From DASSFG01 sp035547915 (GTDB lineage: Bacteria; Planctomycetota; Planctomycetia; Pirellulales; JAICIG01): 64,000 nucleotides of DNA. This document shows positions 40,160 through 48,912 of this stretch, piece by piece; positions within the stretch are counted from its first letter, which is position 1, and the number at the start of each line of letters is the position of its first letter. The DNA is taken from the NCBI GenBank assembly GCA_035547915.1, contig DASZTS010000113.1, forward strand, positions 17,833 through 81,832. Reading direction: 5' to 3'. A model generated the notes under the pieces. That model saw nothing but the letters and a program-made list of their open reading frames with translations. It made no database searches and was not told the DNA's origin. A program made the translations under genes and the position numbers.

Positions 40160-41264
40160 CGGCCCATCCCCTGGCTATCGCCTCACTCGCAGTCATGCCT
40201 TCGGGCACCCTCAGCGCCCCAATCCGAGTGGGCGATGTGTGGTTGTCGCGCCAGAGGTAGCGCCCGTTCGTTTCGCCGGAATTCGAAAGGATCTCCGGAT
40301 GGTGCGAGATCAGGATAAGCTGGTGTTCATCATCGAGCAGTTCCCGCATCGACAACACCCACGGCTGAAGCTCCGGCAGGCCGACGAAGTTGTCCGGCTC
40401 GTCGAGCAGTATTGTCCGTGCCGCACCGGTCTCAATAGCTGCCCGCACCATGTACAGGCCAACCAATCCCCGCTCCCCATCGGACAATTGCTCCATAAAC
40501 AGCACTGTCGACTGGCCACCCTTCCCCGAGTCGAAGCGTAGTTGAAGCGCCTTGGCGTTGAGTCCGACGTCGACCAACTTGAAGGATCGAAAGTCTGGCC
40601 AGACGCTCCGCAGCGATTCTCGCAGCGCGTCCGTCCACTCCTGCTCCTGGGACAACGCCCGATACCACGAATTTAGGTTGCTTAGCGACGCATTCGGACG
40701 CGTAGCCTCGGCCCGGCTCTCTCGCTCAACATCCCGTGGATTGGGACGCAGGATCAACAGTTTAGCAAGTTCCTCCTGCAGTAACGTCAGCTTGCCAGTG
40801 TTGCCGCGAGGCTGGATTGCCGCCAGCGCCGTTTGCCGCCAGTCCAGCGGGAAGCCCGTCTCATTCCCGTCACGCCTCTGGAAACGCACGCCATCCAAGT
40901 CGCGCTCAAACAGCGGCAGCTTGTCACAAATGACTTTCTCATTGATGATTCGCGGCTTTTCAAAATCAGCCTTCTGTTCAATGTGTATGGTGTACTCAAA
41001 AGCGTGCCCGTCCACGCAAAGGCTCAATTCGAACTCCTGCACCTTGCTGTCGAGCCAGTGAGTCAGTTCGAGGCGCGGGATATCGTGTTCGCCGGTACCG
41101 CCAAGCAAGCCCTCGCCAGTGCCTAAAGTCCGGATCATGCCAATGGCATCAAATACTGAGCTTTTGCCTGCCCCGTTCGGGCCACATAGCACGCCGAACG
41201 AGTCAAATGCCGCCTCGAAGGCGACCAGGCAGCGGAAATTGTTCGAGTAGAGGCGAGTAATCAT
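40152..41264 (-). CDS. AAA/ABC-type ATPase of a candidate anti-phage pair
   Basis: A 370-residue AAA_15/AAA_21 (SMC-like) ATPase: Walker A GPNGAGKSS (residues 28-36), ABC signature QLSDGERGLVG (259-269), Walker B ILLDEP (285-290, D288/E289) and H-loop LISHHPE (318-324). The whole chain is one globular domain with a short insert, without long coiled coils. The downstream gene (TOPRIM) overlaps by eight bases. This organisation is that of Abi/PARIS/OLD-type defence operons. The 60-base stretch at 40921 is 38% GC against 68% at 41581 in mutM, suggesting foreign origin. Confidence 0.85.
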   Translation of the reverse strand: MITRLYSNNFRCLVAFEAAFDSFGVLCGPNGAGKSSVFDAIGMIRTLGTGEGLLGGTGEHDIPRLELTHWLDSKVQEFELSLCVDGHAFEYTIHIEQKADFEKPRIINEKVICDKLPLFERDLDGVRFQRRDGNETGFPLDWRQTALAAIQPRGNTGKLTLLQEELAKLLILRPNPRDVERESRAEATRPNASLSNLNSWYRALSQEQEWTDALRESLRSVWPDFRSFKLVDVGLNAKALQLRFDSGKGGQSTVLFMEQLSDGERGLVGLYMVRAAIETGAARTILLDEPDNFVGLPELQPWVLSMRELLDDEHQLILISHHPEILSNSGETNGRYLWRDNHTSPTRIGALRVPEGMTASEAIARGWAGA

Positions 41265-41272
41265 GCCAACAT

Positions 41273-41300
41273 TTTATAGTGCATGCAGAGCGCACGTCCA
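41273..41300 (-). promoter_or_regulatory. predicted promoter of the ATPase/TOPRIM operon
   Basis: TGGACG (41295-41300) and TATAAA (41273-41278) are 16 bases apart on the minus strand, and the -10 box ends eight bases before the ATG at 41264, so the transcript should start at or near the start codon. The -35 box is only a 4/6 match to consensus. Confidence 0.4.
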
Positions 41301-41397
41301 TTCTCCCCATTACGAGAATCGTGCTGTGGGCTGTGCCACCAAGCCGGTTGAGGACGGGGCCTGAGCAACGTCACTTGTTTTGCTCGGACCAGAGCGT

Positions 41398-41460
41398 CTT
41401 GCGGGCGATTGCGCGAGTTGGTCGAATGAACGGATGCCCGAATTGCCCGAAGTCGAGACG
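41398..41460 (+). repeat. direct repeat, right copy (intact mutM 5' end)
   Basis: The functional partner of the copy at 37682-37744; it includes the mutM start codon at 41434 and the first nine codons. The two copies are 3,716 bases apart. Removing one repeat and the interval would put mutM 10 bases after the DUF1559-variant gene. Confidence 0.8.
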
Positions 41461-42315
41461 ATGCGGCGGGGAATCGCCGGTGTGGTTGGATGCCGAATCG
41501 AGGCCGTGCTGCGGCCACGCTGCAAGCTGCGGCCGATCGAGATCGCGCCCGACCCGGTCCGTTTTCGCCGCCGCGCGGTGGGCCGAGTCATCACCGCGAC
41601 GGACCGGATCGGCAAACGGGTGGTGGTCCGGCTCGAAGGAGAGGGCGACGCCATCGTCATGGAGCCGAGGATGACCGGGCTCGTGCTGGTGGCCGATCCG
41701 CCCAATCGCCAGCATCTGCGATTCGGACTGACTCTCACCGGCGGCAACGTATCCGAGCTTTGGTTCTGGGACCGCCGCGGCCTGGGCTCGGTACGACTGG
41801 TGTCACCGGCGGAGTTCGACGTGCTCTATGGTGCCGATCGCGTCGGTCCCGATGCGCTGCAAGTCTCGTCCGACGACCTGGCGGCCCGGTTGGCCAACAG
41901 CCGCCGCGAAATCAAAGTGGCGCTGCTCGATCAACGGTCGGTGGCCGGCGTCGGCAATCTTTATGCGTCGGAGCTCTTGCACCGTGCGGGCATCCATCCG
42001 CGCCGCCGCTGCGACCAGTTGAAGCGCGACGAATGGCGACGTGTGCACGCCGCGATGCGCGAGGTACTCGAAGAGGCGATTCTGTACGAAGGCTCGACCC
42101 TGTCGGACGGCACCTATCGCAACGCGCTCAATCATTCGGGCAACTACCAGAACCAGCACCGGGTCTACGACCGAGCCGATCAAGCGTGTGGAACGTGTGC
42201 CACGAAGATCGTGCGGATTGTGCAGGCCCAGCGATCCAGTTTTTTCTGCCCGGTCTGCCAACCGGCGGGCAGGCGCCGGAGCAACTTGCCGGCCGCCGCC
42301 ACGGCCGGTAGATAA
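41434..42315 (+). CDS. mutM: formamidopyrimidine-DNA glycosylase (Fpg/MutM)
   Basis: A 293-residue base-excision repair enzyme removing oxidised purines such as 8-oxoguanine. The N-terminal Pro and Glu of the catalytic MPELPEVETM are present, as are the helix-two-turn-helix VKALLD-type stretch (IKVALLDQRSVAGVGNLYASE), NALNHSGNYQNQHRVYDRAD and a C-terminal zinc finger C-G-T-C ... C-P-V-C with 16 residues between the cysteine pairs. A basic tail (GRRRSNLPAAATAGR) follows. The ATG at 41434 is certain from the N-terminal Pro requirement. A truncated copy of its first 27 bases plus upstream region lies at 37682-37744. Confidence 0.95.
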   Translation: MPELPEVETMRRGIAGVVGCRIEAVLRPRCKLRPIEIAPDPVRFRRRAVGRVITATDRIGKRVVVRLEGEGDAIVMEPRMTGLVLVADPPNRQHLRFGLTLTGGNVSELWFWDRRGLGSVRLVSPAEFDVLYGADRVGPDALQVSSDDLAARLANSRREIKVALLDQRSVAGVGNLYASELLHRAGIHPRRRCDQLKRDEWRRVHAAMREVLEEAILYEGSTLSDGTYRNALNHSGNYQNQHRVYDRADQACGTCATKIVRIVQAQRSSFFCPVCQPAGRRRSNLPAAATAGR

Positions 42316-42331
42316 GAACGGCCGACAACTC

Positions 42332-43201
42332 CTACTCCGGGCTCCCTTCCACGGTGATGACCGGTTCGGGCACCGAGTAACTAGTGGACGGTGCCGTCCC
42401 CGCGCCGCAAGCAGCCGGGCACGGGCACTTCTTGCCATGACAATTCGGGCAGTCGTGGCAACTATAGATCGGTATCAAGCTTTCCCAGAGCGTGCGCGTG
42501 GCGACGAAGATCCGATCGCCGGGCATCACCTGATAGTTGGTCGTCGTATCGCCCTGCTGGACGATGTTCTTGTAACAGATGGGAATCACCGTGCGGCAGC
42601 CGCAGGGAGCACTCGGGCGACTGAGAATGATGTTACAGGCCGACGCTTTGTCGGTCAGTCCGCCCGCGGCCAGGATCGCGTCGAGCACCGTCTCGCGACC
42701 GATGAACGGATAGGATCCGGGCGAGTTGACCTCGCCCAACACGTAGTAGACCGCGCTTTGGGGATCGACCAGCCGCACGTTGACGGCGCCCCCCTCTTTC
42801 TCGATTCCTCGCACGGCCGCGGCCACATCGCTTTCGATCTGTTCGAGCGTCCGGCCGGCAACGATGAGCCGACCGAAGCGACCCAGATCGATCGTCCCAT
42901 CGGGAAGCACCGTCTGATCGGCCGGAAAACGCAAGGGTGAATCGAGTTGCACGGGTTCGACCAGCAACACATCGCCGGGCTGCACGATGTAGGCGGAAAG
43001 CACCGTTTTATCGAGTTCGCGCGGCACGATGGCGTTGGCCGGCACGCTCTTGGTCAGCTCCTTGGTCGAGCTGAGCAGAAAGTCGCCCGAGGGAAAGAGC
43101 GTGAAACCTCCCGGCCCGGAACAGCCGAGATGCGAGACGGCCGCCCCGGTCAGGGCGAGCCACAGCAAGACGCGATACGAACGCAGCTTCGATTGGAGCA
43201 T
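42332..43201 (-). CDS. polysaccharide export lipoprotein (Wza-like) with Cys-rich tail
   Basis: A 289-residue SLBB-type polysaccharide biosynthesis/export protein: lipoprotein signal (SHLGCSG), the export domain VLSAYIVQPGDVLLVEPVQL and RFGRLIVAGRTLEQIESDVA, an SLBB-like repeat YYVLGEVNSPGSYPFIGRET, then a C-terminal VMPGDRIFVATRTLWESLIP. Unusual is the tail YSCHDCPNCHGKKCPCPAAC, seven cysteines in about 20 residues. Wza-like proteins form outer-membrane export channels. No Wzc or glycosyltransferase neighbours lie here; the gene converges with mutM and is downstream of the AsmA-like gene on the same strand. Confidence 0.82.
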   Translation of the reverse strand: MLQSKLRSYRVLLWLALTGAAVSHLGCSGPGGFTLFPSGDFLLSSTKELTKSVPANAIVPRELDKTVLSAYIVQPGDVLLVEPVQLDSPLRFPADQTVLPDGTIDLGRFGRLIVAGRTLEQIESDVAAAVRGIEKEGGAVNVRLVDPQSAVYYVLGEVNSPGSYPFIGRETVLDAILAAGGLTDKASACNIILSRPSAPCGCRTVIPICYKNIVQQGDTTTNYQVMPGDRIFVATRTLWESLIPIYSCHDCPNCHGKKCPCPAACGAGTAPSTSYSVPEPVITVEGSPE

Positions 43202-43408
43202 GGCCGGTCCTCGGCTCTATTCCGGCGAACGGCCATGTTCGTTCGGAACGATTCTTCCTTGGCGTCGCCCGCGGCCCGTGGCCGTCTCGAAGGCGACGTG
43301 AATCCCAGCGCCGAGCATCCGTTCGATGCGCTACGACGTTCTTCGGCCCTCGTTGCGGGCGAGTGTGAGTCGTTGATCGCTACGCGCTATAAACGCTTCC
43401 CTCGGGCA

Positions 43409-46400
43409 TCACGGCACACCTTGCAGCAAGAAGAACTGGGCCGCCTCCTGGCCGACGAGTTGGAGTGGTTGGATGCGGATGGTCGGCGAGCGGATCGTAC
43501 CGGTCACTTCGAGGTTGATGACCTGGTTCGACAGGAATTGCGTCACAGTCATCAGCGCTCCCACGGGAGGCGCTGCCACCAGCAGCACGCGCGACGCCAC
43601 CATCGTGAGCGCGCGACTCGAGGGGTTCAGGTCGCCCGTTTGGGCCGTAACGTTCATGTCGAGCCGACCGGCCAGCGTGACTTTGCCTTCCGCGTACAGT
43701 TTTACGCTGCCACTGGACAGCGAAAACTGATCGACGCGGACCACGCCGCGCGAGAGCGATCCGCGCACCGTCCCTTGATCGAAATTCGTGGAGCCCGATA
43801 TGCCTCCCGTGAGGTAGGGAATCGTACTCGCCAAGATCGGCAGCGACATGGCCTGCGTGTCCGTCAACGTGGCATCGAGCGAGCCGGTCAGGTCGTTCAC
43901 GCCGCGTATGTTGCGACCGGCGAGCGTGTAATTGCCACTTATCTTGCCGCTGGCCAGGTGGCTGCCGCTGGCGCTGTGCTCGAGCAGGTTGCGCAAATCG
44001 ACGTTGGCCAATTTTCCGCGTCCGTTCAGGCCCAGGCCGCCGGCCAGTGTCACATCGAAGTCTCCCGTCACCCGCCCATGAGCGACTTGCCCGGTGATCC
44101 CATGCAGTTGGATCGTGCCGCGCTGGGTGAACGGATCGACGCTGCCATGGATGGGAACTCGTAAACCGTTGAATTCGATGCCCGCCGCGCGCGCCTGACT
44201 GATGGCGGCCGCGCCGGCCAAGGTGAGCGGTCGGCCACCCGCGAAAAAGCCGTCGAGCTGTGAGTCGACCGCGCCGCGGGCAAGTGCCGCGACCTTTGGC
44301 CAAGGCGCCAAAAGCTGCCGGATCTCCAGGCCGCTCGCCGTCAACCGGAACGAGCTGCGGCGGCGTACGTCGAGGAATGCGGTCGCCGAGGCCGTCAGCG
44401 AACCGCCGGCGAACGACGCATGCACGCCCGTGACCTCGATTCGATCACCCGCCACTCTCAGTGTGCCGCGCACACCGCTCGATATGTCGAGGCGATTCCA
44501 ACGCAAGTCGTCGATCGACAGTTCGCCGACTCCCGCCGGCAACCCCGTCTTCTCGGCATGATGGAATTGCAGCTTCGCGCCGACCTGACCCGCGATCGAA
44601 CCGCCGTGCGTACCTAGCAGCGGAGCGAGCGTATCGAGGTGCGCGCCGCTCAGTTGCAGATAACCTTCGTTGACGGACGTATCGCCACCGGGCGCCCGTG
44701 GCTGCCAACGTCCGTCCAATTGGAGGGGGCCTCGCAGCAGGTTGCCGTCGAGCTTGTAATCCAACAGATCGCCGTCGTAGGCGAGGTGGCCATGCAGCTC
44801 GCCCAGGTTCGTCGCTTTGGCAACCACGGGAGACGTGTCGAAGGAGACATCGGCGCTCCACGATGCGGGATCGGCCAGCTTTCCGCCCGGCACGTCGACG
44901 TGTAGTTTCCCTCGGACCGTGCCGTGCACCGTGACGGGCAACTTGGCCACGTCGGTCGCGAACTGGCCCACGTTGATTCCCTGCCACTGGAAGTCGACGT
45001 GTCCCGCTTCGCCCGGTTCGAGCGCGATCTGCGCCTGACCATCGATCGCGCCATCGTACAAATCGGCATGGAAACTCGTCAGCCGCAACCGTTCCTTCTC
45101 CGCGGCGAACTGAATCGCCAGGTGATCGACGCGGGCGCGGTCGACTTCGATCTTATCGCCCGTTACCGAGCCTTCTCCCCCGACTTCGAACGGTTCGAGC
45201 TTTCCGTGCGCCTGCACCTTCACACTGACGGAGCCCGCGACGTCGACGGGCAACTTGATGGAACCTGGCAGCCGGTTGAAGTAATCGAGTTCCAGATTCT
45301 CCAAACCGAGTTGCGATTCGAAACCGTACGGTTCGGCCAGTTGCAAACCGGCGGTACCGCGCAGCCGCGTATCGCCGATGTCGCAGGCCAGGCGAGTGAC
45401 CTCGGCCTTGCCGTCGGCGAGTCTGGCCCGCAAGAAGGCCTGTTTGGCCGACCAGCCGAACACGCGCACCGCGGCCAGCGACGCGTCGACGTTGCCGGTC
45501 CACGCTGAGGGGTCGAACCGTTTTCCCGCGGGTGTCTGCGTGGAGATGCTCCCCCATGTCCAACCTTCCAGACGAGTTTCGGCCAGTGCCTCGAGGACGG
45601 GCGACCGACCGCCGGCCTCTTGCTGGCCGATCTGCGCGGCCATGTCACGCACATCGGTGAACAGGCTTCCCAGATTGATGCGCTGCCAACGCAGATCGAC
45701 GCTGCCCTCGGTGGCTTCGGCGAGCGGGACTTGTAGTTGTCCATCGACCCGGCCGCGATAGGCGACGACGGCCAGTTCCGACAGCTTCATCGTCTGGTCG
45801 TCGCCGGAGAACTTGAAGCCGACCGAATCGACGCGCACGCGATCGAGTTGCACGTTTCGAGCGCCGAACGTGCCTTCGCCCATCACGCGTACCGGGTCGA
45901 TGCTTCCCGTCAGATCGGCGGAGAGGTTGACTGTGCCCCCCAGCGTGACAGGCGGACGCCAGGGCGCCGGGAGCCCGTTGGCCAATGAAAGGTCACCCGC
46001 GGCGACCGTCAGCTTCAGACCAAAATCGTGGGGCGACAGCAGTCCAAGTTTGCCCGAGCCGTCGACGCGCATCGCACCACCGGCGGTGGCCGCGCGCGAC
46101 ACCGTCAATTGTTGTTGTGCCAGGCTCGCCTCGATCGAAACGTTGCCGAGTGTTGCGCGATCGATGCGCAGACCGTCCACGCTGACGTTGGCGCTGGCCT
46201 GCCAGTTCGCCAGATCGCGCGCGTCGCCAGCGGCGCGAGCGCTGATTCTCCCGCGGGTCGTTCCTTGGCCGCGCACACCTCGCAAGGGGCTCGCCTTGAA
46301 CGTGCCGAGCATCTGGCCCACATCGACCTGCTGCCAGGAAAGATCGACCTGAGAATTGGCCTGTCGGCCAAGAGTCACACTGGCCGAACCGTCGAAGCGG

Positions 46401-48109
46401 CCTCGATAAGTGCTTCCGACGATCCGCGACAAGGTGGCGGTCTGTTCCGAGATGCGATAATCGAAGTTCAAGGTGTCGACGACGATCGGGACGGCATCCA
46501 ACTCCGCCCGCAGGCGGCGCGTCGCCACGCCGCCTCGCGCCGTGAATCGGACTGGCGAGAGCGTACCCTCTGCACGGAACGAGACGCCCGCGCGCCCACC
46601 GATCGTCACGGGCGGACGGAAGTCCTCCGGCAAACGATTCAAGGCGGCGAAATCGACCTCGGCGATACGCAGCGACGTGGCAAATCCGAAGGGAGCCGTC
46701 AGGTTCGCCTGGGCGCTACCCGTCACCTGGGCGAGTGCCGAATCGAGCCGCAGGTCGCCCGCGCTCAGGCGGCCGTCGGCGAGCTGGATGTTGGTGACGA
46801 TCCGCGAGACATCGATGCCGAACAGGTTGCCGCCGCCAAAGGTCAATTGGCCGCGCCCGTTCCACGCGGCCGGTTCCGCGAGGCGCGCGGCGGGGGCCCG
46901 CAATTGCAGCACGCCCGAAGCCGCGCCACGCCATGTCTGTTTCTCTGCCAGCAGATCCGACGCCAGGTGGGCCAGGTCCACACGGTCGACCTTCAATCCG
47001 ACACCGACGTTGCCGTCGCGATCGGTGGGGAGCGTGAGATTGGCCGTGATCCGGCCGCCGTAGAGATCGATCCGCAGATTGTTCACGCGAATGCGGTCGA
47101 GCGTTCCGTCGCAGGGGACCAGTATGCGGTCGACGGCAATTTGGCCGGCCTTCAGATCGCGGCCGTCGAGCGTGCCACGCACGCGGACCCGTCGTGGTTT
47201 GAGCTGGCCCGTGGCATCGGCCGAGAGCGTGAAGGCGCCGGCGACGTCCACGGGCGGCTTGAAGTCGGCTTCGAGTCGGTTCAGCCACTCCAGATTCGGC
47301 ACCGCTACTTGCAGGCGCGAACGAAAGGCGAAGGGCGCCGTGACGCCCAGTTGTCCCGAGGCGCGAATCTTCGCACCGGCGAAATCGGCCGTCAGATCGG
47401 TGAGGGTTGCCTCCCCGCGGGCGAGTCGCATTTTGGTCGTCGCCGAAAGGGGCGGTAGACCGAATGCTCGCACGTCGGAGAGCGTCAACTGCCCGCCCGC
47501 CTGCCAGGCAGCGAGGTTTCGCAGGCGGTCGGCGGGCGCGTGCCCGTCGAATTCACCGGCGATCGTCCCTTCGACCTGGCCCGCCAACTCGGGCACCACG
47601 CGGGCCAGCGTGGCGAGCGGCAAGCGAGCGAGGGAGAGTTCGGCCGACAGATCGCCGGGTGGCCGCATCTGCATCCGGGCATGACCCGTGACGGTGCCGT
47701 CCGCTCCGTTCTGGCCGGGAACCGCAAAGCTCATCTGCGACAGGTCCAACGCGCCGCCCGCATAGAGGACGTGCACCGCAACCTTCCGCAACTCGACCCC
47801 CGCGATCGTGAGCGACGCGGAACTCAGATCGCCCTCGACTTCGTAGGCGCCGGCCTGGAAGAGCGAACTCCACGGCGCGCCGATCGCGAGCTTCACCGTG
47901 ACGCGTCCCGTGGCCGGCACCGGCAACTCCACGCCGAAGCGTTTCAATCGCCCGAGCAGGGTTTGCACCTCGATGTCGCGGAACGTCCAGTGGACGCGGG
48001 CGGAGCGGCGCGCGGCAGGTGCCGCTTGGGCCGCGCTCGTCGCAGCCAGGCTCGGCCAGCAAACCATCGCAATAAGACAGATGAACGGCCGGCTTGGAGT
48101 ACGCATCAT
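43409..48109 (-). CDS. giant AsmA/TamB-like envelope protein with about 220-residue repeats
   Basis: A 1566-residue exported protein: signal anchor (MMRTPSRPFICLIAMVCWPS), then a repetitive beta-rich body. Four modules begin with variants of LNRLPEDFRPPV (near residues 273, 490, 713 and 943), each with a GTV-type strand, a VRV-G-GTLDGRDLK-type segment and an RGRVDG-type turn, at a spacing of about 220 residues. The last 250 residues resemble the C-terminal part of AsmA/TamB-like proteins (GSLDATLTDTQAMSLPILAS and VINLEVTGTIRSPTIRIQPL). Such proteins bridge membranes and move lipids or assemble outer-membrane proteins. An alternative ATG at 48178 would add 23 residues before the signal. Confidence 0.82.
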   Translation of the reverse strand: MMRTPSRPFICLIAMVCWPSLAATSAAQAAPAARRSARVHWTFRDIEVQTLLGRLKRFGVELPVPATGRVTVKLAIGAPWSSLFQAGAYEVEGDLSSASLTIAGVELRKVAVHVLYAGGALDLSQMSFAVPGQNGADGTVTGHARMQMRPPGDLSAELSLARLPLATLARVVPELAGQVEGTIAGEFDGHAPADRLRNLAAWQAGGQLTLSDVRAFGLPPLSATTKMRLARGEATLTDLTADFAGAKIRASGQLGVTAPFAFRSRLQVAVPNLEWLNRLEADFKPPVDVAGAFTLSADATGQLKPRRVRVRGTLDGRDLKAGQIAVDRILVPCDGTLDRIRVNNLRIDLYGGRITANLTLPTDRDGNVGVGLKVDRVDLAHLASDLLAEKQTWRGAASGVLQLRAPAARLAEPAAWNGRGQLTFGGGNLFGIDVSRIVTNIQLADGRLSAGDLRLDSALAQVTGSAQANLTAPFGFATSLRIAEVDFAALNRLPEDFRPPVTIGGRAGVSFRAEGTLSPVRFTARGGVATRRLRAELDAVPIVVDTLNFDYRISEQTATLSRIVGSTYRGRFDGSASVTLGRQANSQVDLSWQQVDVGQMLGTFKASPLRGVRGQGTTRGRISARAAGDARDLANWQASANVSVDGLRIDRATLGNVSIEASLAQQQLTVSRAATAGGAMRVDGSGKLGLLSPHDFGLKLTVAAGDLSLANGLPAPWRPPVTLGGTVNLSADLTGSIDPVRVMGEGTFGARNVQLDRVRVDSVGFKFSGDDQTMKLSELAVVAYRGRVDGQLQVPLAEATEGSVDLRWQRINLGSLFTDVRDMAAQIGQQEAGGRSPVLEALAETRLEGWTWGSISTQTPAGKRFDPSAWTGNVDASLAAVRVFGWSAKQAFLRARLADGKAEVTRLACDIGDTRLRGTAGLQLAEPYGFESQLGLENLELDYFNRLPGSIKLPVDVAGSVSVKVQAHGKLEPFEVGGEGSVTGDKIEVDRARVDHLAIQFAAEKERLRLTSFHADLYDGAIDGQAQIALEPGEAGHVDFQWQGINVGQFATDVAKLPVTVHGTVRGKLHVDVPGGKLADPASWSADVSFDTSPVVAKATNLGELHGHLAYDGDLLDYKLDGNLLRGPLQLDGRWQPRAPGGDTSVNEGYLQLSGAHLDTLAPLLGTHGGSIAGQVGAKLQFHHAEKTGLPAGVGELSIDDLRWNRLDISSGVRGTLRVAGDRIEVTGVHASFAGGSLTASATAFLDVRRRSSFRLTASGLEIRQLLAPWPKVAALARGAVDSQLDGFFAGGRPLTLAGAAAISQARAAGIEFNGLRVPIHGSVDPFTQRGTIQLHGITGQVAHGRVTGDFDVTLAGGLGLNGRGKLANVDLRNLLEHSASGSHLASGKISGNYTLAGRNIRGVNDLTGSLDATLTDTQAMSLPILASTIPYLTGGISGSTNFDQGTVRGSLSRGVVRVDQFSLSSGSVKLYAEGKVTLAGRLDMNVTAQTGDLNPSSRALTMVASRVLLVAAPPVGALMTVTQFLSNQVINLEVTGTIRSPTIRIQPLQLVGQEAAQFFLLQGVP

Positions 48110-48316
48110 CCGGTGTAGTCTGTGGAGACAGGACCTGGGAGTCGGCCGTCCGGCCGATCTGCGCGAAAATGTCGCCATCGGGCGGTTCGAGGTGCACGCA
48201 CTCCCTATGCCAGCATAACTCGGCAGGTGGTCGAGAAATGCATTTCTGCCGTTAGATGATAGAATATGGTTGGCACGGCAGTTGCGTCATTCGCCCCGCC
48301 GATCGGTCGGACTTTA

Positions 48317-48384
48317 GAGCCGATCCGAAAACCTGTTGGTGAGTCGAACCATTACTGTCGCAACATCGGTTCTCGGATAGGCTC
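48317..48384. mobile_element. 68-bp MITE with TTA target duplication
   Basis: Terminal inverted repeats GAGCCGATCCGAAAACC and (complement) GAGCCTATCCGAGAACC match at 15 of 17 positions, flanked on both sides by TTA (48314-48316 and 48385-48387). A TNA target duplication and GAGCC ends are typical of IS5-family (IS1031-type) elements, whose transposase could move it in trans. It has no coding capacity and no transposase nearby. Confidence 0.75.
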
Positions 48385-48394
48385 TTAGGTCTTA

Positions 48395-48494
48395 GAGAGG
48401 CTGGCAAAACCCGGAAGTCGGAGCGCCGCGGGCAAAAAGATCGGCCGGGAAACGCCGATTTTTTGGACGCTCGATCCGGTTTTGTCGGTTGCTT
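48395..48494. repeat. 100-bp terminal-inverted-repeat element, copy 5
   Basis: Same orientation as copy 1, 100 bp: starts GAGAGGCTGGCAAAACCCGG, ends CCGGTTTTGTCGGTTGCTT. Central stem ATCGGC / GCCGAT with flanking A and T runs. Left flank TTA, right flank AAA. It lies 52 bases upstream of the DksA-type start codon. Confidence 0.82.
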
Positions 48495-48546
48495 AAAAAA
48501 ACGGTTTTTTTGCCGGCAACGGTATTTCACGGGAGAATCGTACATC

Positions 48547-48912
48547 ATGCAGAAAGCGTCTTTAGCGAAGTGTAAAACGTCCTTGATCGAGATCCGAGAC
48601 CGTCTGGCCGGCGAGGTGAATCGCTTGATCCAGGCCGTGCCACAAAAGGCGAACGGAGGTGGCGACCTCTCCCATGTGCCGACGCATAACGCCGATCGCG
48701 ACAGCGAAGGACTCGATAGCGAACTCGAGCTGATCCATAACGAAGAAACGCTGCTCGAAGACGTGCGAGAAGCGCTCAATCGTATCGAAGAGGGAACCTA
48801 CGGCGTTTGCCAGGAGTGCGGCAACGCCATCGCCGAGGCACGGTTGGAAGCCCTCCCTGCCACACCCTATTGCATCGACTGCGCTCAGAAGTTGGCGAGC
48901 GTGCAGCAGTAG
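48547..48912 (+). CDS. DksA/TraR-type zinc finger protein
   Basis: A 121-residue DksA/TraR C4-type protein: an N-terminal coiled coil (about residues 10-85, LIEIRDRLAGEVNRLIQAVP, then LDSELELIHNEETLLEDVRE) and the zinc finger YGVCQECGNAIAEARLEALP followed by YCIDCAQK. The usual DxxDxA tip of DksA is not clearly present (NADRDSEG is near). Such proteins bind RNA polymerase through its secondary channel and tune ribosomal promoters, or are general accessory factors. The ATG at 48547 follows GGGAG about twelve bases upstream. Alone, with no operon partner. Confidence 0.9.
   Translation: MQKASLAKCKTSLIEIRDRLAGEVNRLIQAVPQKANGGGDLSHVPTHNADRDSEGLDSELELIHNEETLLEDVREALNRIEEGTYGVCQECGNAIAEARLEALPATPYCIDCAQKLASVQQ

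Larger units (their letters stand above)
48110..48546. other. 437-base intergenic region with two adjacent mobile-type elements
   Basis: Contains the 68-bp MITE at 48317-48384 and element copy 5 at 48395-48494, only ten bases apart, then a homopolymer-rich stretch (A-run and T-run 48494-48512) before the DksA-type gene. The portion 48110-48316 shows no protein-like frame. Confidence 0.6.
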
